DNA of 64,000 nt from Benincasa hispida. Lineage: Eukaryota; Streptophyta; Magnoliopsida; Cucurbitales; Cucurbitaceae. Under the pieces are notes generated by a model, which worked only from the letters and a program-made list of their open reading frames with translations, was not told where the DNA came from and did not search any database. Position 1 is the first letter of the stretch, and each line of letters opens with the position of its first letter. Of this stretch, positions 1-11,009 are shown piece by piece. The DNA is taken from assembly GCF_009727055.1 (NCBI RefSeq), contig NC_052355.1:5139840-5203839 (forward strand), written 5' to 3'. The position numbers and the translations under genes are program-made.

Positions 1-714
1 TGGGTAGCATTTTGCATATGTGCAAGCAATGAATATTTTGTTGAATGTTGTTTACTATTTTGATGTTTTCAGGATTGACCATTTAGTTTTACTACTTTAA
101 TTTACTAAACGTTTTTGTAAGGTCTCGTGTTTTTGGCATACAATTTGAGATTGAGTCTGTAATTTACTATTTTTAGTCGCTTGTGCTGTTCTCGGTGAGT
201 TTCTGGAGAAAATGAGGCTCAAGTCAGAGGAAAAACGAAGGACTTCGCGATTGTACAGTGGCAACTGTACCGCAGCGTTACAATGTTGTGCCCTAGTCTT
301 GCAACGTTATGATGAGGAAGAATGATTTGTTCTTTACTTACCGTTGCAATACTAGGCACAACGTTGCAATGCTTTGAGACAGAAAGAACAAATCGATTCT
401 CATCCAGCTCGATTAGTTAGTGTTCGGTTTGGTTGATTCGAGCAATTCGGGTCTAGTTCAGGTGCTGGGAGGTTCAATTTAAGCGGTTCAAGACCCATTC
501 ACTTGTTTTGAACCGATTGAGTATTATTTTTTAATAGTTAGATGTTTTTAATTAATTAAATTAATATAATTATCATATTAATTTAATTAACTATTTAGGT
601 GTTTAGGTGTCCAATCCCAATCCAATAATTGTTTTAAATTGTGCATTTAATATATGATTTAATTTTATGTATATATATATGTCATGATATATGCCATATA
701 GTATAAACCCCATG
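1..714 (+). repeat. LTR-like sequence upstream of the D1 LTR match
   Basis: No gene is seen. The stretch contains several GTTGCAA-type motifs (about 255-385) like those in the D1 LTR, but it does not align with the first 370 bp of the D1 3' LTR (15704-16075). It could be the upstream half of a different but related LTR, or an older element cut by D1. The left boundary is outside the window. Confidence 0.4.
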
Positions 715-1896
715 CGCGCGCCTTTCATTGACAAGCATTGAGGGGGTAGTGGTGCAACTCAAGCCCAATGCTTCGAGGCTTTTTACCAATTTAGCGTTGC
801 AATGCTACCTCAATGTCATGATGCTAGCCTGCGTACTATAAAAGACTTTTCTTTCATTCTTGCAAAAAGGAGGAAGAAAATCATGGATTTTGGGATATCT
901 CTCCGAGTTGTTTTACTTATTTGGTAATTCTTGCTCCAAATTAGGTCCGATTTTATATTTTTTGTTGAAATGTAAACATACTCTTTTAATTCTTCATACA
1001 ATTTGTCAATGAATTTGTGAAGTTGATTGAATCTTGTTTCTATTTCAAGGGTTCTTGTAAATTCCTTTGAGTTTTCTACTTTCTATATCAATTGCAATCT
1101 GAATCGTGCATTCTTGAATCTGATTTTAATTCTTGAAGCATGTCGAATGATCTAAATCTTGAACATGAATAACCTAGATGCTTGGGTTTGTCACAATCGT
1201 TGTTGAATACGTTGCTTTCAATGTGTTCGATGGAATGTCTAGCCAAGATCTTTAAGAGGAAATAGTAGTTGTGTGTTTAATGGCTATCCTAGGATGCACT
1301 AACTACTACATTGAGAGAAATTTTGGTTAATTGAGTAAACTATCTTAATAATTAATCAACACAATTGAATCCTAGAACCTAATGTGCATGTTTTCTATTC
1401 TATATGGCCACTATCGAACCCAATAGAAGTAGGAGTATGTAGGTTGATTAGGGTTTGGCCTATCGAACCTTAATCAATGATTAGGACGCTTTTCCGACTA
1501 GGTTATTGCTAGTTGTCAGCCTTTGTAGAGGCTAGCTTGATCGAGTTGAGCGAGTAGTTGCGAGCATAATCCAAATGTCAATAAACTTTTAGAATTTGAT
1601 GATAGAAATTGCATTGAATGTGTAACTTGAATTAGAAGCAAGATCATTCCTTACTTGGTTACATTCATCTTTTATCTCTTTATTTCTAGTACTGTTTGTT
1701 CAATTTTATCAACAACCCATTTTATTTCTTTAATAGTCAAGGTTAGTTAAGAAAGGACAAGAATTAATACCTTCCCTGTGGATCAACCTCTTACTTCCAC
1801 TTTAACTATGATTTAGTTATGTTTTTTTTCGAGCTTTATAAATATTGTTTGTTTCAGGTTAGGTTGAACTAACGACACCTACTTTACAATCGAACA
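715..1896 (+). mobile_element. D1 5' LTR, downstream part
   Basis: About 1.18 kb matches 16076-17254 almost base for base, including the CTATAAAAG box and the terminal ...CAATCGAACA. It ends four bases before the primer site. Only this downstream part matches the 3' LTR; the upstream part is replaced by unrelated sequence, so this LTR is chimeric or truncated. Confidence 0.75.
837..842 (+). promoter_or_regulatory. TATA box of the D1 5' LTR
   Basis: TATAAA in the context CTATAAAAG is conserved in the other LTR at 16194-16199. It lies about 33 bp downstream of a decayed copy of a GTTGCAA palindrome (792-805), a plausible U3 promoter arrangement. Confidence 0.5.
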
Positions 1897-1899
1897 AAA

Positions 1900-1917
1900 T
1901 GGCGTCGTTGCCGGGGA
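1900..1917 (+). other. Primer binding site of D1 (tRNA-Asp)
   Basis: TGGCGTCGTTGCCGGGGA is complementary to the 3' end of plant tRNA-Asp with one change (C to T at the sixth base). It begins 4 nt after the LTR end. This site primes minus-strand DNA synthesis and fixes the element as plus-strand. Confidence 0.8.
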
Positions 1918-2662
1918 AGGCTAAGCCATTTAATCATTTTCTTAGCTAATTTGACTAGCAAACTTTAAAACACCAAAAATATTTTATTTTCTTTGTGTCT
2001 ACTTATTTTAATATGACGGACATGAACATCTATTACGCACTTCAAGCGATGTATACGGCTCATCAAAGAGAACAAGAGGTAAGATAATTTAATCAGCTTA
2101 AAAGTGAAATAAATGAACTAACCTCTCTTGTTCAAGTTTTGGTTGCTGAACACACATAGGATTCGCGTGATCCTGAGCACGAATGCTATGCTTTATGGGA
2201 GATGCCTAACCAAACCCCATTATCGATGTCGTATCCTTCTACCAATTTAGCTAATTCTTCAGAAAATTTAGTTGATGAACTTTCTGACTGCTCTTGTGAG
2301 TTTGTGCAGGAGCATTCTAATCTTTCTTAAGAATCATCGAGTTTCCAACAGGATAGCTTCTATTTCGAACATGAGGTTAGAAACAACTTTTAGAATCTAT
2401 GTGACCTTGTTGCCTAGAATATCGATTCAGTTAGAAGAATCAATGAGCCTTGGGAAGATGCATCTTCTGAAGATACTAAGTTAAATGGTGGAGAGATTCA
2501 CATCAATGATCAAGTAGAGACGCCAATTCTTTGAAATTCCTATCAAGGTAAGACGTTGGATTTAATAATGTGTGAACTTGCTAATGGCTTTTCTGATTGT
2601 GAGCAGGATTCAATTTAGTTTCACCTAGAGACTCAAACCCCTGTGCCGATTGAGGTCTATCA
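1918..2662 (+). pseudogene. D1 leader and gag N-terminal remnant
   Basis: After the primer site an ATG at 2013 opens a short reading frame (beginning MTDMNIYYALQAMYTAHQRE) that meets stops within about 50 codons. Scattered coding-like stretches continue to 2660, where element A1 interrupts. No zinc knuckle or protease is visible. Position after the primer site suggests gag; this is inference from order, not from a recognised domain. Confidence 0.4.
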
Positions 2663-2667
2663 AACAC

Positions 2668-4347
2668 TAATACATTATTTTATGAGGTAAAATTATGGAA
2701 TGAAATGCGGTGATGGAAATACATTGAGTAACAAGTTTTCTCAGTGGAATCCAAGTATAAACCCCATGGAGTGTCCTGGTAAGTCCAAGGTCGAACTCAG
2801 GGACTAAGGAAAATGGTATGCGGTGATAATTTTCCAAAATACTTTACCGTAACTAGTAAATCAAATAGTTGTTTGGTGTTGTTGTTTGCGGTAATAAATA
2901 AACGAATGCAGCGGAGTTTCGAAAAGAGCTGATAATACGGAAGATGTGATGAGTATGCGGTGAACGAGATGAGAAGGGGTTCGTCTAACACTTCCTAAGA
3001 TGCATTCATGTTATGCGATCATGCAACACACATACAATAGCAAACCATCTCTTGATGCAAATGCTACAGCTTCTAATACTAGAATGCATGCGATATATGC
3101 GATGAGTCTATAGGACCTACACATAAGCCTCTAATCTTATTTATATGATGACAAAATGGCACACACACAAATAAGGCGACCACATAATACCATAACCTAT
3201 CTCTATGGTGCATGCGATGCAGGTTGGCAAACATAGCTTATCTCTAAGTCTCTATCTCTTGCTTATGCAGATCTAATCTTGCTCTCTCGAGTCTAGATTC
3301 TAACCTCGCTCTCTCAAGTCTTAGGTTCTTTCTTTAGAATCTCTCTCGAGTAGCTCTAAAGGGGTGTTGGGCACAACATAAAACAAGATAATCACATGCA
3401 ATGAAGATCCTAGGTCATGTAAGCTTAGTTCTTCTCAACCCATTCGATAAATTTAGCTACTCATGCGTGCTTTCAAGAGAGTGAACATATGTAGATAAAG
3501 AAATTTCATTGTATAGATATAGAGTTGAAATACAAAATAACAATGCAAGATGAGAATAAAGAGCTTGGTAGCAATCTCTTGCTTCCCAAGGTTTTTACAC
3601 TATCTTTTCTACTCTGTTCAAAAGATAGTCTCGCTCTAGCGAGAGTCGGCCCGCTCTCTGCCTTTCCATGCCTCCAGGTTCTCTCTCACGTTGCCTTCAG
3701 CGATCTTCCAGCGTCTCTTCCCTTCTCTCGCTCCACCTTAAAATAAAAGAAAAACTAAGAACAAGGTTATTCTTTCTAAGCGAAAATGCTCTAACTATCC
3801 GAACTCCTTTAACCCGTTTTCTAAAGGTTGCCTTCGGTATTTATAGAGTATCAGGGTGAAAGGCGGCTTTTCTCTTATGATTGCACAGATGAGAAGGCTT
3901 TAATTCTTTGACTGATGCGTCGACTATTTGTCACCGAAAAGCTGAGTGTACTTGTTCTCGTTAGTGGCTTGTCAACTTAATTAGGATTTGACCATCATCA
4001 GCTTTCTGTCCCATTGTGATTAATTATACTTTTCACTCAGATGTGCCCACCAAGTTGTGTAAGCTGTATGCGACAATCCTTCTTGAGCAGATGTTTGCGA
4101 GCACTGCAAAACCTTGCGGTAACGCTACGCTCGTCCGTTGATTTCTTGTGATTGCACTTTCCACCTTGCGTCAACGCATATTATGCATAAAAATACCAAA
4201 GTTAACTGTTTTTATGCGATGAACGCATGCGACCGCAATGTTATGAACTTAATGCTTTTTGGACACAATCTAACATATTTTATCATCACAAACCTGCATT
4301 GTTTAATAACTTAGCATTGTAATAACGTGCATTTCTGCCCGTTACCA
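2668..4347 (-). mobile_element. A1 3' LTR
   Basis: About 1680 bp, matching 30116-31799 (A2) along its length in the same orientation and 45015 onward (A3) in the opposite one. A TATAAATA box reads on the minus strand at 3838-3845, giving a promoter pointing left. The LTR boundary is set by the polypurine tract on its right. Confidence 0.8.
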
Positions 4348-4348
4348 T

Positions 4349-4383
4349 ACCCCCAAATTTAAACAATGCTTGTCTTCAAGCAT
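4349..4383 (-). promoter_or_regulatory. A1 polypurine tract with upstream hairpin
   Basis: On the minus strand a 7-bp hairpin (ATGCTTG / CAAGCAT, loop AAGA; 4366-4383) is followed by AAATTTGGGGGTA (4349-4361) and then the LTR. The polypurine tract primes plus-strand DNA synthesis in LTR retrotransposons. The same hairpin-tract pair occurs in the other elements of the window. Confidence 0.7.
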
Positions 4384-4680
4384 AAGCTAAAGATTTTCTT
4401 TAGAAAGTCGACCGTAATCTCTTTTTCTAGATTTCTCAAGGATACTTCATTCAAATCCTATACACCAAAATTTCCTTAATTTTTATTCTCGTCTCTTCTT
4501 AAAATATTTCTAAGACCTAGGAACCACAAGTTTAACCTTCAAAAAGACTTCACTAGATTCCAGGACATCGCATGATTTATTTCCAAAAAACTCTTTCACT
4601 GGGGTGTTAAATGATTTTTATCCTTGCATATTTTTAACATTATTATTTTTTTCTGACCTTGTGCTAATCCAAGTGCCTCA

Positions 4681-4728
4681 CCTTCGTTTTGGCTTGCCCC
4701 CACGTGTTTCATGCAGACATCCAACTAC
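4681..4728 (-). repeat. 48-nt 3' motif, A1 copy b
   Basis: Read on the minus strand it starts GTAGTTGGATGT and ends GGCAAGCCAAAACGAAGG. It is one of ten copies in the window, two in each of A1, A2, A3, B1 and C1, always upstream of the terminal polypurine tract. No reading frame spans it. Confidence 0.8.
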
Positions 4729-4816
4729 GAGCAAGGCGCTCTTCCTCAAACTAAACTCATACTTACTTGGCAGCAGAGTTGCAGTCATTTATTTATGTGC
4801 TGATCATGACGACTTA

Positions 4817-4864
4817 CTTTCGTTTTGGCTTGCCCCTACGTGTGTCATGGGGACATCCAACTAC
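4817..4864 (-). repeat. 48-nt 3' motif, A1 copy a
   Basis: Second copy in A1. The start-to-start distance from the other is 136 bp, identical to that in A2 and A3. The end reads CGAAAG. Confidence 0.8.
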
Positions 4865-5033
4865 GGGTAAGTGCCCTTCACAACTTAACTCTTATCAACA
4901 TGGGTTTCCCATTGCGTTGACGGTGGAGTTGTTATTCTCAAAATAAAATTTTCCCTTTTTTCTTTTTTTTTTCTTTTTTTTTTTTTGGTTTTTTTCAAAT
5001 ATCTAAAAATAGCAAGGTTGAAAATAAATACCT

Positions 5034-5071
5034 CACCCCCAAATTTAAAATGTGGCAATGTCCTCATTACC
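5034..5071 (-). promoter_or_regulatory. A1 internal polypurine-like tract with hairpin
   Basis: On the minus strand a hairpin with AGGA loop (stem GGTAATG / CATTGCC, one G-T wobble; 5054-5071) precedes AAATTTGGGGGTG (5034-5046). It duplicates the arrangement at the true polypurine tract about 680 bp further on. It could act as a second plus-strand primer; this is inference. Confidence 0.55.
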
Positions 5072-5783
5072 AAAAGATTGAAAGAAGTCATGCGATGTTC
5101 TTAGGAAACTATGTAAAGATTCAGTTTGAAAGAAAGCTATCAGACCACTAACTTTTAGAAATATTTCATGAGGTGACTTGTCCTAAAATTAAGTTGACTC
5201 TAGTATATACGAAAAAATAAAAGTATGTGTTTCATCATTGAAATCATAATTGACAAAGAGAAAACATGCAGTGACTTACTAAATTTATCAATGTTAAATG
5301 ATTGCGGTAATCAAAGAGGATGCGGTGATAAAACTTTCAAAATTAAAAATGCGATGCGATAGTGCAGAATTTGGAATAAAGTCAAGGAAGAATACAACCC
5401 TCAAATTTGCGCTGTCACCCGCATTTCTTGTTGACGCATCCTACTTTGTGGTGATCTTCTTCTTTTGGATTGCTGTGATGGAATAAAGTAGTTATGTCTT
5501 CATGTGGCGCCTCCACAATCGTTCGCCTCAATCGTTTCAAGAAAAAAACATCGAGAAGGTCAAATATTAAAAAAAAAAAAAGTTAACAAAATTGCTCACC
5601 GCAATCATTTAGCACGATTGCGTTTTTTTTTTTTTTGGATAAAGAATATGCGCTAAAAGATACAACAAAGTGATGAAAGTTCATGAGGTCTTGATGTACG
5701 AAAAGGATATTCAAAAGGATTGCGTCCCTAATGAGGCTGAGTCATATAGTAACTCAGGGACTGCTTATTCCAAGCTGGGCTTT
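5072..5783 (-). other. A1 3' non-coding region
   Basis: No gene seen. The stretch aligns with A2 (about 32490-33260) and partly with A3 (about 62690-63000). It includes a CTCAAATTTGCGCT segment matching a third tract-like site in A3 near 62645, and poly-A/T runs at 5570-5635. Confidence 0.6.
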
Positions 5784-6218
5784 TCATGTCCACGGTGGCT
5801 TTTTCTTCTTTTCTCGATCTTCCAAAATCTTGACTTCCTTAATCTGGAGCTTTTTCCTATTAATGTTCATTATGATTTCCCCCTGGTGCACATGAATTTG
5901 GGTGCAACCGGTCGAGAGGAATGGTCGTCCCAATATGATGGGCGCATCGTCGTCCATTTTATAATCCAAAATGATGAAGTCTGCTGACAAGATGAATTTA
6001 TCAGAGATTGCGGCGTCTTTCAACTCTCCTTCAGGGTGTATTTGGGATCTGTCCGCGAGCAGGAGAGTTTCCTTCGTGGGCGTGAGTGTTCCAATGTCCA
6101 ATCGTTTGAAGATTGATAACAACATTATGTTTATACTCGCCCCAAGACCACATAGTGCTTGGCCACTATAGACCCCTTCAATGGAGCATGGTATCGTGAA
6201 GATTCCTGGGTCGCACAT
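5784..6218 (-). pseudogene. A1 aspartic protease (retropepsin), damaged
   Basis: The 144-residue frame has the plant gypsy protease layout: FTIPCSI near the start, CGLGASIN where the catalytic loop D-(S/L/I)-G-A-S belongs, LADRS in the middle, and ILDYKMDDDAPIILGRPFLS near the end. The catalytic Asp is Gly here, so the enzyme should be dead. After the protease, instead of reverse transcriptase, the frame runs into a Lys-rich tail (EDREKKKKPPW) shared with A2. In a live element it would cleave the Gag-Pol polyprotein inside virus-like particles. Confidence 0.75.
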
Positions 6219-6313
6219 TTTGGTGGGATCATAGCATTTTGCATTACTGCCATTGTTGTAATCTTGTCTTCATCATTTTGTTTCTCTTTCAATCTTTGCA
6301 GGCATGGTGGTGA

Positions 6314-7700
6314 TTAGACTTCTTCTATCTCATGTTCTAGAGGCTTGAGGATGGACGCAACTTCTGGTTTCATTTGCTCGGGCTCTTCTAAATTATAAGT
6401 CAACAGGTCCTTAGTTGTTACCGCATTCAGGTTGGTCGTGATAGGTTCCTCTCCCACTTCCGCAGTCATTTTGTCACTTAGCAAGGAGACTGCTAAGCAT
6501 TGTTCCTTCCCCGTACCCCCAGCGTTGTTAGGATGCTCAATTGAGCTTGGCAACGCTCCTTGCGGTCTATTTTTCAGCTCGCCCACAATTTGTCCCAGCT
6601 GAATTTTGAGATTTCGAATGGACGTTGCTTGATTCTAACGCACTGATTCGTTCTTCTCAATGTACTGCTTCAAAAAGCTCTATAAGGATGAAGATTGCAG
6701 TGTCTGCAAGCTTCTGGCTTGGCAATACGTTGGACCGTTTGTTTGTGGGAAAAACCCAGGTGGCCCTTCTCTTTGCGCCACTAGTTGGAAGTTTTGTTGT
6801 TGAATTTTCCACGCAAAATTTGGGTGGTTTGTCCACTCGGGGTTGTATGTATCAGAATAGAGATTATTCTTTATGAAGCATACTGACTGTGGATTCCCTG
6901 GGCATTCTTCCATCGAATGAGTGTCTCCACAGATGACACAACTTGCGGTCGTTTGAGCAATTGCGTTTACTTGCCCACTATGCGGCGTTGAGCTGTTGAT
7001 TGTGATTCCTTGAATTAGGTTCATCACTGCGGTCATCTGACTCTGAAGTGAAGCAATAGCACTATTGCTTGCATCGTTATCCTTTATTCTCAATCTTTGA
7101 TCACTCTCCCTCCAGTCCTCATGATTTTTAGCAATGCGATCCAGGATGTTCTTAGCCTCATCATATGTTTTGTCCAGCAGACCACCAGCAGCTCCCGCAT
7201 AGGCAGCGGTCTGCGAAGCGGGATGTAAACCATGATAAAAGATTTCCATTTGCAGGCAGTCTAGCAATCCGTTGTGTGGACAGTCCCTGAGCAGCCTCTT
7301 AAACCTCGCCCAGGCATCGTTGAGCGATTTCTTGTTCAAAATTGGTTATTAGTTTCCTTCTTCTAGCATTCTCAGTAGGTGGGAAATATTTCTTCATAAA
7401 CTTCTCTACGACCTGTTCCCATGAAATTATCTATCCCGACTCGTGGGAATACGCCCATTTTCTTGCTTGATCACATAGAGGAAATGGAAACAGAATTAGT
7501 CAAACTTCTTCGGCAGAGATATTCGGGAACACAACAGTGTTGTAGATTTCTATAAAGCTCTAGAGGTGGGCGTGCGGGTCCTCGCCACGCCATCCTTCGA
7601 ATTGTCCTACAGTCTGGATCATCTGCAGCAACACCGGTTTCATTTCGAATCGGCTTCCATCAAGGGCCGGCCTCATGATTCCTGGAGAGAAATCGTAGAG
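6314..7700 (-). pseudogene. A1 gag, several frames
   Basis: The fragments include the capsid-type segment (LNDAWARFKRLLRDCPHNGL, then LLDKTYDEAKNILDRI), a zinc knuckle CVICGDTHSMEEC (C-x2-C-x3-H-x4-C, the short spacing usual for Athila gag), the YNPEWTNHPNFAW segment and the linker RPQGALPSS...GKEQC. It would form the particle and bind RNA. Frameshifts separate the pieces. A TGA stop after GCCGAAGAAGTT (about 7505) is shared with A2 and A3. The N-terminus is replaced by a repeat of about 38 bp (7706-7743) copied from around 7546-7583. Confidence 0.8.
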
Positions 7701-7813
7701 GTTTGGCGATTTCTATAAAGCTTCGGAGGTGGGCGTGCGGGTCATAATTTTCCAAAGATTGAGAACTGCAAATAAATCAGAAAAATTACCGTTAGCACAC
7801 TGATTTTCCGAAG

Positions 7814-7831
7814 TCCCCGACAATGGCGCCA
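7814..7831 (-). other. Primer binding site of A1 (tRNA-Asp)
   Basis: Minus-strand TGGCGCCATTGTCGGGGA matches the complement of the tRNA-Asp 3' end with two changes. It sits 6 nt from the 5' LTR end at 7838. Confidence 0.8.
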
Positions 7832-7837
7832 AAAAAT

Positions 7838-7902
7838 TGATGCGTTATTTTATAAGGTAAAAGTATGGAATGAAATGCAGTGATGGAAATTTGTTGAGCA
7901 AC
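7838..7902 (-). mobile_element. A1 5' LTR, truncated to 65 bp
   Basis: Starts TGATGCGTTATTTTATAAGG as in the other A-family LTRs and loses similarity after GAGCAAC at 7902. The rest of the LTR (about 1.6 kb) is missing, replaced by an F-family fragment. Confidence 0.7.
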
Positions 7903-8457
7903 TAGTAGAGTATTATTGGTATGTGTTGATGTTGGAATTCAAGTTAGTAGCTGCGTGATTATGCCATTGATTGCACTTAAGTTCAGTGTGAGTGCCAACA
8001 TGTGATTGGTTTCCCAAAATGATGATTTTAATCTTTAAAAGAACCACTCACTGGGTTTAGTAGCTCATACTTTTCAAATTGTTTTCCTAACCCCCCAGGT
8101 AGCAGAGCGGAGCATTCAACAAAGAGTCCACCGCCCACCACCATCAATTAAAAGCTCGGTAAACTTTCGGGGCACGGCTCAGATCATATGTTAAAAAGTA
8201 TTGAAAAGACAATTGAATTGCATATATATAGATAAATAGGTGGAGTATTGTAACCTTTTAAATGGTGGTATATAGGTGGGATAATGAAAACCTATTGATT
8301 ACATGTATAGATAAATAGGAAAATGTTGTAAACCCATTGTAATTATAATAAATATCGAAAACAATAGTTAGTACAAATATTGTCTTGAAAGGGTTATAAT
8401 CACTCTCACGCTCCCTTCCCAGCCTTAGGGGTGTAAGGCCTGGGAGGGGGTGTGACA
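7903..8457 (+). mobile_element. F1: 3' end fragment of the F-family LTR
   Basis: Ends in GGGGGTGTGACA, the terminus of F2 (35853-39117, minus) read on this strand. It shares with F2 the block around 8000-8110, including AACCACTCACTGGGTTTAG (F2: 36180-36300). Only the last 0.55 kb of an LTR more than 3 kb long is present. The left edge abuts the broken A1 LTR, so deletion or recombination joined them. Confidence 0.65.
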
Positions 8458-9599
8458 ATACCAAACCTCAAGGAATCTTACGTAAAATAGTTAGAGGTTT
8501 CCAAGCCTAGAACCATTCTTACTCTTGGAATTTCTTGCATCTTTGATTACTGCTCGTATTTTACTTATAAGTTAGAGTTAGTAGTTGAGTCTTTTCTTTC
8601 TTTCGATTCTTTTGAGTCATTTGAGTTTTTTAATTTTTCTTTTTCCCTTTTTTACCAAAATTAGAAAATCCAAATTCGACCTATCTGGTTCTCAAAAGAG
8701 GATGAGTTCTCTTATAGCCCTACGAGGTTATATAGATTCATCCAAGAGAGAACCAGAGAAGTATTAAAATTTTTAAGTACCTTGAAAGGCATAAAAGACG
8801 AGCCGCGTCGAGCAATCGATGTTAAAAAAATTTCCTTCCTGGAGGTAGCCAAGCATCAAAAATAAAACAAATTTTTTGGTTTTCTTTTAATAAAAAATTT
8901 CCTTTTCTAAGTTTTTGTTTTTTAGATTTAATTTATTTAAAATTAGTTTTGATTTTTAGAGTAAACTCCATAAGTTTTTAGTCTTAGTTTTGAGTTTAAA
9001 AAAAAATTTAGGGCACAACATTGCAACGTTGGGTAGCCAGCGTCGCATCGTTGCGAGGCAGAATCACGTTTCAAATGCAGATTCTTCCATTTTTAAGAAG
9101 AAATTCTTTTCTTCAACTCATTTTCTCTCAATTTTTCTTCCCACCTCTCATCGATTCTTCATCCTCACTTCAAATCCAAACCATTTTGCTTCCAAACTCT
9201 TCAACTCCTTAACTTTTCAAGGATTTCTACCTTGAAAATTTTTGGGTTTTCACCAAAACTCCATTCTAGGGCTTTCTTTTCTCTTCCTCTCAAGCAAAGG
9301 ATTCAACACCCAAGGTAATGCATTTTCCTCTTTCTTTTAACTCTTTTATGATTATCTTGAATGTGATTTGAGTTGTGCTTGATAGAAATTTGAGTTTTGT
9401 TGATGAGGAATCTGAAATTTTGCTTGATTTTTGCTTGAAAATAATGCTTTTTCTTTTAAATTGTTGAGTGTTGGATAGTTAGAAATAATGTGTTTGGGAA
9501 TTTTTCTGCTTGTAGGTTTATAATTCGATTAGTGGTGTGAGAATATTTTGTTTGAAGGTCTTTTAGAAGAGGGAATTGGGATTTTCTTAGGTTTATCCA
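8458..9599 (+). other. D1 internal: pol-end remnant and leader of the third ORF
   Basis: No intact gene. Near 8785-8855 GGCATAAAAGACGAGCCGCG followed by GGAGGTAGCCAAGC resembles the end of the integrase frame of Athila elements, suggesting D1 once had pol (recognition from memory). Downstream, 9090-9320 is a pyrimidine-rich leader. A GTTGCAACGTTG cluster lies at 9015-9060. Confidence 0.4.
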
Positions 9600-9641
9600 G
9601 TAGGATTGATCTAAACCAACTCATTATGTATACAATTCACC

Positions 9642-9755
9642 ATGCCAACTATTAAACAACTAATTAGAAACACAAGATAGCCAATCCGAAATGTCACCAA
9701 ATCGCCCACCCTTCGGGGATGCCCTCAGCATCGAGGAACATGTACTAGGGTGTAT
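9642..9755 (+). pseudogene. rps12: rps12 exon 1, plastid-derived fragment
   Basis: ATGCCAACTATTAAACAACT opens the conserved N-terminus of plastid ribosomal protein S12 (MPTIKQLIRNTR). The 114-nt length equals the usual trans-spliced first exon. Codon 13 is TAG where Gln (CAG) is expected, and a further change turns Gln-Arg-Arg into Gln-His-Arg. A nuclear copy of one exon of a trans-spliced plastid gene cannot work. The following bases look like the start of the plastid intron. Confidence 0.85.
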
Positions 9756-10079
9756 GTGTGACTCGTTTAGACCATGGACCGGGACAAAAGAAAGTACAAA
9801 ATTTTTCCCGTATCAATGTTAAGTACCAGTAAATAGGATAGAATGAATGGAAGCACTCCGTTCACTACCTAAAGATAAATAAAAAAGATTTATCATATCT
9901 TTTTATTTTGTATAAAATTTATGGTTTCTATTGGTGCAAATCCAATCATCTCAATTTTCAATTTTAGATGAAAAAGAATTCCCCATTGGTAACAAATGCT
10001 TATCCATTAAGCAGAGGAAATCCTATTTAATAGAAGGATTATGGCCTTATTCTTCCAAGAATGGACTAAGAGGGTCAGC

Positions 10080-10563
10080 TACCCAGGAAACACTTGGTTT
10101 CCATTTCGATTGTAAGTGTAACCAACCCGCTATTAAAGATATCACAGAAAGAAATAATAGAAAAAGAGCTCCAATATAAAGATCCCCATAAGTACATAAA
10201 TCGATTGTATACCACCACTGATAAACACCAGAATAAACGATATTCACTGGGCCAAGAGTACCACCTCGAGTAAAAGCTTTGATGACCGGTTGGCCAAAAT
10301 GAGGATCCCAAATTTCATGAGCAATTGGTCCTGTACCCATGCTTCAAAATTGCCTTGCCAAGCTACATGAAACAGATTTCCGGAAGTCCATAGAAAAATT
10401 ATTGTTAATTTTCTGAAATGAGAAGCAAAAATATTTTGATAAAGACGTTCTTCAGTAATATCATCATGACTTTCAAAGTCATGTGCGGTAGCAATACCAA
10501 ACTAAATACGACAAGTAGTGGGGTCCTAAGCTAAGCCTTGGCTAAACCTTAGAATTCTGGTGT
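10080..10563 (-). pseudogene. psaB: psaB 5' fragment, plastid-derived
   Basis: Minus-strand translation gives photosystem I P700 apoprotein A2 segments: [20 protein letters not shown], then [25 protein letters not shown] and [21 protein letters not shown] frameshift lies near 10340. It covers about the first 190 residues of a protein of over 730. Similarity stops at about 10080 in mid-gene, so this is a fragment and not functional. Confidence 0.9.
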
Positions 10564-11009
10564 ATCAGTGAAGGACCTCTGCTTCCACTATTCCACAGGT
10601 TGAGTAGGCTCATGTTCCCTGTACTACAGCTCCAGTGGACTCGTCTCCTGTGCCGGTGGCCCCTACAGTCCCGGATCCACCCTCTGACTTAGATATGATT
10701 GAATTAATTACATAAACGAGTGAAGTCAAATCCGAGGTATAGGGGTTTTTTCACTTTTCTAGGGGTGGAAATGGAAACTAAGTTAGACAAACTCTTTTTT
10801 CCTCGTTATTTGAGTCTAAATATTTTTGGAGCTCTGACCAGTGATTTCTCTCTCAACGTTGATATCGTACTTTACAAGTCACTAGACTAGGGTATGTGCG
10901 TTTGGAGTAGATGGTTATACGTTCTTATTTCACAAAAAGAAAGAGATATGACCAGGGTACAAAGGCCCTAACATATGAATTAGGGTGTTGCAATTCTTCG
11001 TCCTTTTGC

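Larger units (their letters stand above)
2668..7902 (-). mobile_element. Element A1: non-autonomous gag-protease Athila-type element
   Basis: Minus-strand element inside D1. Its 3' LTR is 2668-4347, followed (reading leftward) by the polypurine tract, protease, gag, primer site and a truncated 5' LTR (7838-7902). The left terminus reads TAATACA where sister copies have TGATGCG, which is consistent with deamination. AACAC at 2663-2667 would be the left target duplication; the right end is lost. RT, RNase H and integrase are absent: the protease end joins directly to the 3' non-coding region, exactly as in sister copy A2. It therefore needed enzymes in trans. Confidence 0.85.

Noticed and set aside
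5670..5987. Plus-strand 105-codon frame
   Set aside because: It is the opposite strand of the A1 protease region.
9931..10179. Plus-strand 82-codon frame next to psaB
   Set aside because: Partly antisense to psaB; the rest looks like plastid spacer. No protein recognised.
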